Of a stretch of 64,000 nucleotides of DNA, positions 58,484-64,000 are shown piece by piece. The translations under genes were made by a program, and so were the position numbers. Source of the DNA: Luteimonas aquatica (GTDB lineage Bacteria; Pseudomonadota; Gammaproteobacteria; Xanthomonadales; Xanthomonadaceae). How positions within the stretch are numbered: the first letter of the stretch is position 1; each line of letters opens with the position of its first letter. The notes below the pieces were generated by a model. That model did not search any database, had not been told where the DNA came from, and worked only from the letters and a program-made list of their open reading frames with translations. Where the stretch lies: the NCBI RefSeq assembly GCF_022662575.1, contig NZ_JALBFU010000007.1, positions 339 to 64,338 of the forward strand. The letters are read 5' to 3'.

Positions 58484-58972
58484 TCAGCTTCCCCGCGCGG
58501 CATTCGCCTCGATGGCGCGCCACTGGTTCGCGGCATGGTCGAGCACGCCGTTGACGTAGGTATGCCCGTGCTCGGAGCCGAAGCGCTTCACGGTCTTGAC
58601 CGCCTCGTCGATGACCACGCGGTACGGCACGTCGATGCGGTGCTGCAGCTCGTAGGCGGCGATGCGCAGCATGGCGCGCTCGATCGGGTCGACTTCCTCG
58701 ATGCCGCGGTCCAGGAACGGCGCCAGCGCCTGGTCGAGCGCGTTGCGATGCTGGTCCACGCCGCGCACCAGGTCCTCGAAATACTCCAGGTCGGCCACCT
58801 CGTGCGCCTGCTCGTGCGCGAACTGCGCGATCACGTTCTTCACGTCGGCGCCGGAAAGCTGCATCGCGTACACCGCCTGCAGCGCGCGGCGGCGCGAGCG
58901 CGAGCGGGCGACGTGGTCGACGCCGTCGCGGCTGCGATGGCCGCCGCGGTTGCGGGACTCGCCCCGGCTCAA
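58484..58972 (-). CDS. nusB: Transcription antitermination factor NusB
   Basis: The 162-residue all-helical RNA-binding protein has [36 protein letters not shown] and [27 protein letters not shown]. It works in rRNA antitermination with NusE. No ATG is available; a TTG at 58970-58972 overlaps the ribH stop as TTGA and gives the normal length. The first 28 residues are polar and basic. Confidence 0.93.
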   Translation of the reverse strand: MSRGESRNRGGHRSRDGVDHVARSRSRRRALQAVYAMQLSGADVKNVIAQFAHEQAHEVADLEYFEDLVRGVDQHRNALDQALAPFLDRGIEEVDPIERAMLRIAAYELQHRIDVPYRVVIDEAVKTVKRFGSEHGHTYVNGVLDHAANQWRAIEANAARGS

Positions 58973-59436
58973 CGCAGCTTCTCCATCAGACTGGCCATCT
59001 CGATGGCGACCAGGGCGCATTCCTCGCCCTTGTTGCCGTGGCTGCCGCCGGCGCGGTTCTCGGCATCGACCAGGTCGTCGACGGCCAGCACGCCGTTGGC
59101 CACCGGCACGCCGTAGTCCAGGGCGATGCGCATCAGCGCGTCGGCGCAGCGGTCGGCGACGTGCTCGTAATGGCGGGTGTCGCCGCGCACCACGCAGCCC
59201 ACGGCGACGATGGCGCGGTGCGTGCCGGCGGCCGCCAGGCGCGAGGCCGCGACCGGAATCTCCCAGGCCCCGGGCACGCGCACCACGTCGACGGCGTCCT
59301 CGGCGATGCCGTGGTCGGAGAAGGTCTTGCGCGCGCCGGCCACCAGCGCGTCGGTGATGCGCAGGTTCCAGCGGCTGGCGATGATCGCGAAGCGCGCGCC
59401 GTCGGGAGCGCGCAGGTCGCCTTCGTAGTGGGTCAT
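58969..59436 (-). CDS. ribH: 6,7-dimethyl-8-ribityllumazine synthase
   Basis: The 155-residue enzyme makes lumazine from ribitylaminouracil and dihydroxybutanone phosphate. Motifs are [47 protein letters not shown] and NGVLAVDD. It lies downstream of ribBA (29-bp gap) in the riboswitch-controlled unit. The start is ATG 59436; the in-frame extension upstream is not family-like. Confidence 0.97.
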   Translation of the reverse strand: MTHYEGDLRAPDGARFAIIASRWNLRITDALVAGARKTFSDHGIAEDAVDVVRVPGAWEIPVAASRLAAAGTHRAIVAVGCVVRGDTRHYEHVADRCADALMRIALDYGVPVANGVLAVDDLVDAENRAGGSHGNKGEECALVAIEMASLMEKLR

Positions 59437-59465
59437 GGGAGCGGGCTTGTGCGGGGGCAGGCAGT

Positions 59466-60626
59466 TTAGCAAGCGGGGGCCGGCGGCACCGGGCCTTCGA
59501 CGTACTCGACCACCTCCAGGCCGAACCCGGCCAGGCCGACCTGCTTGCGCGGCGTGCCCAGCACGCGCAGCTTGCCCAGCCCCAGGTCGGCGAGGATCTG
59601 CCCGCCCGCGCCGTTGCGCCGCCACTCGGCCAGGGCGCAGCCCGGGCGTTCGTCGGCCTCGCCGGCGGGTGCGGCGTCCTCCCCGGGCTGGCGGCCCGGC
59701 ACGACGTCGCGGATGCGCGCCAGCAGGGCCTCGGCGGTCTGCGGCTCGTGGAGCAGCACCAGCACGCCCTCGCCCGCGCGCGCGATCGCCGCCAGCACCT
59801 CGCCCGCCGGCGAGCCGACGTCGGCCCGGCGCCAGTGCAGCGCGTCGGCGAGCGGGTTCTGCATCTGCACGCGCACCAGGGTCGGGGCGTCCGGTCGCGG
59901 CGTGCCGCGCACCAGCGCGAAATGCAGCGCGTGGCTGAGGCGATCGCGATAGGTGAGCAGGCGGAACGGCCCATGCGCGGTGTCGATCTCGCGCTCGTCC
60001 ACGCGCTCGACGGTGTGTTCGGTGTCCAGCCGATGGCGGATCAGCGCCTCGATCGATCCGATCTTCAGGCCGTGCGTTTGCGCGAACGCCTCCAGCTCCG
60101 GCCGCCGCGCCATGCTGCCGTCGGCGTTGAGGATCTCCACCAGCACCCCGGCCGGCTCCAGCCCGGCCAGCATCGCCAGGTCGGCGGCGGCCTCGGTATG
60201 CCCGGCGCGGGTGAGCACCCCGCCCGGCTGCGCGGCGAGCGGGAAGATGTGCCCGGGCTGCGCCAGGTCGCGCGGCTGCGCGTCCGGACGCACCGCGGTG
60301 CGGATGGTGTGGGCGCGGTCGTAGGCGGAGATGCCGGTGGTGACGCCCTCGGCGGCCTCGATGCTGACCGTGAAGTTGGTGTGGTGCGTGGAGGTGTTGG
60401 CCTGCACCATCGGCGGCAGCCCGAGCTGGCGGCAGCGCTCGCGGGTGAGCGACAGGCAGACCAGGCCGCGGGCATGGGTGACCATGAAGTTGATGTCCGA
60501 CGGCCGCACCAGTTCGGCGGCCATGATCAGGTCGCCTTCGTTCTCGCGGTCCTCGTCGTCGACGATGACCACCATGCGCCCGGCGCGCAGTTCTTCGAGC
60601 AGTTCCGGGATCGTTGCGAATGCCAT
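59466..60626 (-). CDS. ribBA: 3,4-dihydroxy-2-butanone-4-phosphate synthase with degenerate GTP cyclohydrolase II domain
   Basis: This 386-residue protein has an intact N-terminal RibB domain ([75 protein letters not shown]). The C-terminal part (about 205-380) is RibA-like but lacks the three zinc cysteines and surrounding active-site residues (the region reads [17 protein letters not shown]). It is therefore probably a RibB with an inactive RibA-like extension, a known form in proteobacteria. A functional ribA should be elsewhere. Confidence 0.95.
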   Translation of the reverse strand: MAFATIPELLEELRAGRMVVIVDDEDRENEGDLIMAAELVRPSDINFMVTHARGLVCLSLTRERCRQLGLPPMVQANTSTHHTNFTVSIEAAEGVTTGISAYDRAHTIRTAVRPDAQPRDLAQPGHIFPLAAQPGGVLTRAGHTEAAADLAMLAGLEPAGVLVEILNADGSMARRPELEAFAQTHGLKIGSIEALIRHRLDTEHTVERVDEREIDTAHGPFRLLTYRDRLSHALHFALVRGTPRPDAPTLVRVQMQNPLADALHWRRADVGSPAGEVLAAIARAGEGVLVLLHEPQTAEALLARIRDVVPGRQPGEDAAPAGEADERPGCALAEWRRNGAGGQILADLGLGKLRVLGTPRKQVGLAGFGLEVVEYVEGPVPPAPAC

Positions 60627-60663
60627 GCGGGTGCCTCGTGCGATTTCGGGGTCGGCGCGCCTG

Positions 60664-61287
60664 TCAGCGCGCCTGGAGGATGCGTTCGACGTAGCGCGCC
60701 AGCAGGTCGACTTCCAGGTTCACCGCCTCGCCCACCCGCGTCTGCGCGAAGGCGGTATGCGCGAGGGTGTGCGGGATGAGGGTGACTTCGAAGCTCTCGG
60801 CGTCGACGCCGTTCACGGTGAGGCTGACGCCGTCCACGCAGATCGAGCCCTTCTGCGCGACGTACCTGGCCAGCGCCGGCGGCATGGCGAAGCGCCAGCG
60901 CTGCGCGCGCGCGTCCGGGGCGCTTTGATCGAACGCGATGTCGAGCACGCGGCCGACGCCGTCGACGTGGCCGCTGACCAGATGGCCGCCGAGGCGGTCG
61001 CTGGGGCGCATCGCCCGCTCCAGGTTCAGCGCGCGGCCGATCGGCAGTTGCCCGAGCGTGGTCAGGGCCAGCGTCTCGTTGGAGGCGTCGGCCTCGAAGC
61101 CGTCGCGGTCGAAGGCCACCACGGTCAGGCAGACGCCGTTGACCGAGATGCTTTCGCCCAGCGCCACGTCTTCGGCGGGCGGCGCGAACCCCGGCAAGCT
61201 GCCGGCCAGGATGCGTAGGCGGGCGTCGCCGCCGCGCGTGTCGCGTGCGGCCAGGGTGCCGACGCCTTCGATGAGTCCGGTGAACAT
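60664..61287 (-). CDS. ribE: Riboflavin synthase alpha chain
   Basis: This 207-residue protein has two lumazine-binding repeats: MFTGLIEGVGTL...SISVNGVCLTV and HLVSGHVDGVGRV...SICVDGVSLTVNGV. It dismutates lumazine into riboflavin. The ATG at 61285-61287 gives the invariant MFTGL start. It is the first gene behind the FMN riboswitch, ahead of ribBA and ribH. Confidence 0.97.
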   Translation of the reverse strand: MFTGLIEGVGTLAARDTRGGDARLRILAGSLPGFAPPAEDVALGESISVNGVCLTVVAFDRDGFEADASNETLALTTLGQLPIGRALNLERAMRPSDRLGGHLVSGHVDGVGRVLDIAFDQSAPDARAQRWRFAMPPALARYVAQKGSICVDGVSLTVNGVDAESFEVTLIPHTLAHTAFAQTRVGEAVNLEVDLLARYVERILQAR

Positions 61288-61355
61288 GATGTGCCGCTGC
61301 CTCTTCGCGATGAGCCAAAGCATTTCGAAAAGTCCGCACCGGGACGTGCGGGCTC

Positions 61356-61416
61356 TTGCGGAGGAATCCGCAAACGCTCGGGACGCGAAGGCAGACGCGC
61401 GGCCGCCGGCCGCGCG
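61356..61416 (-). promoter_or_regulatory. Candidate expression platform of the FMN riboswitch
   Basis: Two hairpins lie between the aptamer and ribE: CGCGCGGCC / GGCCGCGCG (61396-61416) and TTGCGGA / TCCGCAA (61356-61373). The first is strong but has no T run, so it may act by blocking transcription through Rho or by alternative pairing. Which mechanism applies cannot be decided by eye. Confidence 0.45.
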
Positions 61417-61420
61417 CTAC

Positions 61421-61608
61421 CGTCTTCTTTCATCCGGACTCTGACCGTCGGCCCCGGCATTGGACCGGGTCTGCTGACCTTCCGCGACGGAAAACCCGCC
61501 TGCCGCGGAAGCGCTCGCGGGCTCGCGGCATCGCGCGGACACCCGGGTGGGACATCCAGACGCTGGCCGCCTACCGCCGGTGGGGAATTCCACCCCGCCC
61601 TGAAGACG
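61421..61608 (-). ncRNA. FMN riboswitch (RFN element)
   Basis: On the minus strand it reads GGGCGGGGTGGAATTCCCCA near the 5' end and GGTCAGCAGACCCGGT, then GGTCAGAGTCCGGATGAAAG at the 3' end, the classic RFN conserved blocks. P1 is formed by CGTCTTC (61602-61608) and GAAGACG (61421-61427). FMN binding should lower expression of ribE-ribBA-ribH and possibly nusB-thiL. Confidence 0.96.
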
Positions 61609-61657
61609 TTTCGATGATTGTGTGCAAAACCGCCGGCGAACCGGCAGGCGCATCCTA

Positions 61658-62407
61658 TCACTGTGCCGCTTTGCGGCGGGCGTGGACGAACAGCGGCCAG
61701 CGCAAACGCTGTGTTGCGGACGGGTCGCCCCAGGCCGCCGCCAGGGCCGGCGCATGCGCGGCGACCGGATCGGCGCCCCGTGCCTCGCGGTAGCGCTTGG
61801 TGGCCGAATAGCTGGAGAAATAGCCGAGCATGCGCGCCAGCGGCCAGTCGACCTCCAGCTCGAACGCCGGCACCGGCACCGGCTCGAACGGCCAGGCGAA
61901 CCCCGCGTAAGCCGCATCGATCAAGGCCCGCTCCGGCGGCCAATAGGCGAGGATGTCGTGCTGGAAGACTGCGTTGGCCGCCTCCAGCGCCGGCGGCACC
62001 AGGATGTCCCGGTAGCCCCAGGCCACCAGCACGCCGCCCGGGCGCAGCACGCGCTCGCATTCGGCGAAGAACGCGGCCCGGTCGAACCAGTGCAGCGCCT
62101 GCGCCACGCAGACCGCATCGACGCTGGCCTCGGGCAGGCTGCAGCGCTCGCCCGGCTCGACCGCGAAGCGCACGTTGTCCGGCGCCGAGGCCTGCGCGAT
62201 CTGCGCCGCGCTCGGATCGGTGGCGTAGACCGCGGCGAAGTACCCGGCCAGGTCGCGGCTGGCCTGGCCGCTGCCGCAACCGGCTTCCCAGACCTGTCCG
62301 CGCGCGGGCGCGATCGACGCGATCCAGGCGAACAGCGCCGGCGGATACTCGGGGCGGGCCGCGGCGTAGTCGACGGCGACCTGCGAGAAATGGTCGTGGA
62401 AGTTCAA
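61658..62407 (-). CDS. Class I SAM-dependent methyltransferase
   Basis: The 249-residue protein has motif I VWEAGCGSGQASRDLAGYF (residues 36-54), DPSAAQIAQA, VAQALHWFDRAAFFAECERVLRPGG and a variable C-terminal part. It resembles the UbiE/YafE group; the substrate is unknown. There is no ATG: a TTG at 62405-62407 overlaps the ribD stop as TTGA, so it is coupled to ribD. It lies upstream of the riboswitch and is thus not controlled by it. Confidence 0.88.
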   Translation of the reverse strand: MNFHDHFSQVAVDYAAARPEYPPALFAWIASIAPARGQVWEAGCGSGQASRDLAGYFAAVYATDPSAAQIAQASAPDNVRFAVEPGERCSLPEASVDAVCVAQALHWFDRAAFFAECERVLRPGGVLVAWGYRDILVPPALEAANAVFQHDILAYWPPERALIDAAYAGFAWPFEPVPVPAFELEVDWPLARMLGYFSSYSATKRYREARGADPVAAHAPALAAAWGDPSATQRLRWPLFVHARRKAAQ

Positions 62408-63528
62408 GCGATCGTCTCCGGCAGCAGCAGCACGCGGGTGTCCTCGCCGATGCGGCGCGCCTCGGCGATGCGCAGCCGCAGGCGCTCGGCCATGGTGTCG
62501 ATCGACAGGCCGTCGAACAGCGGGCGCGCCTGCGCCCCCAGCAGCAGCGGCGCCACGTAGACCAGCACCTCGTCCACCAGGCCGGCGCGCAGGAAGGCGC
62601 CGGCCAGCGTGGCGCCGGCCTCGACCTGCACCTCGCCGATCTCGCGCTCGGCCAGCAGCGCGAGCACGGCGGCAAGATCCAGCTGGCCGTCGCGCAGCGG
62701 GACCGCGGCGCGCGCGGCGGCGAACTCGCGCGGCGGCTTGATGTCGGGGGCGTGCAGATACAGCGTGGGCGCCTCGCCGTCGCGGACCCGGCCGCGGGCG
62801 ATGGTGGCCAGGCCCGGATCGAGCACCACGCGCAGGGGCGCGACGAACTCCGGCGCCCCACCCCCGCCCGCCGCCTCGTCGGCCGGATCGAAGCGCACGG
62901 TGAGCCGCGGATCGTCGGCGAGCACGGTGCCCGAGCCGGTGATCAGGGCGCCGCTGCGCGCGCGCCAGCGCATCACGTCGCGGCGCGAGGCCTCGCCGCT
63001 GATCCATTTCGATTCGCCGCTGGCCAGCGCGGTGCGGCCGTCGAGGCTGCTCGCCAGCTTCACCCGCACCCAGGGGCGGCCGCGCTCGATCCGCGAGAGG
63101 AAGGCGCGGTTGAGGGCGCGCGCCTGGGACTCCATCAAGCCGGACTCCACGGCGATGCCGGCCGCGCGCAGCCTGTCGAAGCCCTTGCCGTCCACCTGCG
63201 GGAACGGATCGTGCATCGCCGCCACCACCCGCGACACGCCGGCGGCGACCAGCGCATCGGCGCAGGGGCCGGTGCTGCCGGTATGCGCGCAGGGTTCCAG
63301 GGTGACGTAGGCGGTGGCGCCGCGCGCCTGCTCGCCGGCCGCCTGCAGCGCGAAGACCTCCGCGTGCGGCCCGCCCTTGCGTTGGTGCCAGCCCTCGCCG
63401 ACGACGCGCTCGCCGTGGGCGATCACGCAGCCGACCATCGGGTTGGGCTTGGTGGTGTACAGGCCGCGCTCGGCCAGGCGCAGGGCGCGGGCCATCATGG
63501 CGTGGTCGATTGCGGTGAAATCGGACAT
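62404..63528 (-). CDS. ribD: Bifunctional pyrimidine deaminase/reductase RibD
   Basis: This 374-residue enzyme performs the second and third steps of riboflavin synthesis. The N-terminal deaminase zinc site is GGPHAEVFAL and PCAHTGSTGPCADAL. The C-terminal reductase has VRVKLASSLDGRTALASGESKWISG and EVQVEAGATLAGAFLRAGLVDE. The ATG at 63528 is preceded by AGGAG; the longer in-frame start comes from translated REP repeat and is rejected. It is separated from nrdR by a REP-like repeat pair. Confidence 0.96.
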   Translation of the reverse strand: MSDFTAIDHAMMARALRLAERGLYTTKPNPMVGCVIAHGERVVGEGWHQRKGGPHAEVFALQAAGEQARGATAYVTLEPCAHTGSTGPCADALVAAGVSRVVAAMHDPFPQVDGKGFDRLRAAGIAVESGLMESQARALNRAFLSRIERGRPWVRVKLASSLDGRTALASGESKWISGEASRRDVMRWRARSGALITGSGTVLADDPRLTVRFDPADEAAGGGGAPEFVAPLRVVLDPGLATIARGRVRDGEAPTLYLHAPDIKPPREFAAARAAVPLRDGQLDLAAVLALLAEREIGEVQVEAGATLAGAFLRAGLVDEVLVYVAPLLLGAQARPLFDGLSIDTMAERLRLRIAEARRIGEDTRVLLLPETIA

Positions 63529-63539
63529 CGTTACTCCTG

Positions 63540-63600
63540 GCCCCTCTCCCGCCAAGCGGGAGGGGGAAATGCGAGCGTAGCGAGCGAGGGCGAGGGCCCG
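63540..63600 (+). repeat. REP-like palindromic repeat between nrdR and ribD (expanded copy)
   Basis: CCCCTCTCCCGC CAA GCGGGAGGGGG followed by a tail interrupted by GCGAGCGTAGCGAGCGAGGG. It starts about 10 bp upstream of the ribD Shine-Dalgarno. Confidence 0.75.
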
Positions 63601-63619
63601 GCTTTTCAAGCACTCACAC

Positions 63620-63660
63620 ACCCTCACCCCAACCCCTCTCCCGCTCCGCGGGAGAAGGGC
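63620..63660 (-). repeat. REP-like palindromic repeat after nrdR, inverted copy
   Basis: CCCTCACCCCAACCCCTCTC then CCGCTCCGCGGGAGAAGGG. It faces the copy at 63540-63600, making a pair in the 136-bp nrdR-ribD gap. Confidence 0.8.
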
Positions 63661-63664
63661 TGTC

Positions 63665-64000
63665 TCAGCGCTTCTTGTTCTTGTCGGCGTGCTTGTCGAA
63701 GGGAACCACGTCACCGCCCAGCAGCGGCAACTGGCCCTCGCCCGGCAGCTCGCGCTCCAGGCGGTCGAGCTCCTCGCGGAAATCGGCCACGTCCTCGAAG
63801 GAACGGTACACCGAGGCGAAGCGCACGAAGGCGACGTGGTCGAGCTTGCGCAGTTCGGCCATCACGAACTCGCCCACGCGCCGCGACGGCAGCTCGCGCT
63901 CGGTGGTCATGCGCGACTGGTGCACCACCGCGCGCACCGCCGCCTCGATCTGCTCCTCCGACACCGGCCGCTTGTGCAGGGCGCGGTCGAAGCCGCGGCG
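63665..64000 (-). CDS. nrdR: Transcriptional repressor NrdR (5' part outside the window)
   Basis: The C-terminal 111 residues of NrdR are present; the reading frame is open to the window edge and continues the ATP-cone sequence ([51 protein letters not shown]). NrdR represses ribonucleotide reductase genes according to nucleotide state. The N-terminal zinc ribbon lies beyond the window. The nrdR-ribD order is widely conserved. Confidence 0.95.
   Translation of the reverse strand, partial: RRGFDRALHKRPVSEEQIEAAVRAVVHQSRMTTERELPSRRVGEFVMAELRKLDHVAFVRFASVYRSFEDVADFREELDRLERELPGEGQLPLLGGDVVPFDKHADKNKKR

Noticed and set aside
63529..63714. N-terminal extension of ribD
   Set aside because: It is translated REP-like repeat DNA; the ATG at 63528 has a Shine-Dalgarno and gives the family N terminus.

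Overview
The window is a chromosomal segment of a high-GC gammaproteobacterium, most likely a member of the Xanthomonadaceae (Lysobacter, Luteimonas or Pseudoxanthomonas type). The evidence is the gene order pilS-pilR-pilA-pilB-pilC-pilD-coaE, the block secA - M23 peptidase - DUF721/dciA - lpxC next to the dcw cluster, the bamD/rluD/yfiH and nadE/sucDC neighbourhoods, heavy use of GC-ending codons, and many copies of the short palindromic intergenic repeats typical of xanthomonads. The genus is an inference.

Layout. 1-7600: yfiH-rluD (minus), bamD (plus), nadE, a DUF559 nuclease-like gene, a tandem array of REP-like palindromes, and sucD-sucC. 7857-16902: type IV pilus regulation, pilin and assembly (pilSR, pilA, pilBCD), then coaE. 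16903-22386: an AT-rich Rhs/YD-repeat toxin-like gene with a Sel1-type partner. 22362-28932: a Nudix-ThiE fusion, secA, an M23 peptidase, dciA and lpxC. 29807-37438: a second Rhs/YD-repeat gene with a GIY-YIG/URI-like tip, followed by five tandem paralogous small genes that look like an immunity array. 37583-38422: an alpha/beta hydrolase. 38724-52589: the division and cell-wall (dcw) cluster on the minus strand, mraZ-rsmH-ftsL-ftsI-murE-murF-mraY-ftsW-murC-ftsQ-ftsA-ftsZ, with murG and ddlB absent from their usual places. 53116-53487: RNase P RNA. 53684-57395: a secreted DUF4434-like protein, rsmI, an LpoA-like lipoprotein and yraN. 57499-64000: thiL, nusB, the riboflavin genes ribH, ribBA and ribE behind an FMN riboswitch, a methyltransferase, ribD and a partial nrdR.

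How the genes work together. Most of the window is housekeeping. The dcw genes are tightly coupled: nearly every junction is a 4-base start/stop overlap. The riboflavin genes form a riboswitch-controlled unit that runs on into nusB and thiL. PilR with sigma-54 should drive pilA from a clear -24/-12 promoter.

The accessory content is two Rhs-type polymorphic toxin loci, one between coaE and the Nudix-ThiE gene and one between lpxC and ftsZ. Both proteins start with a Sec-type signal sequence and neither has a PAAR domain or a VgrG neighbour, so they are probably not classical type VI cargo. The most notable system is the second locus: a putative nuclease-tipped toxin coupled by a TGATG overlap to the first of five paralogous immunity-like genes, whose N-terminal halves diverge while their C-terminal halves stay nearly constant. 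The first locus seems to have arrived by homologous exchange, because the 3' ends of both flanking genes (coaE and nudix-thiE) also have low GC.
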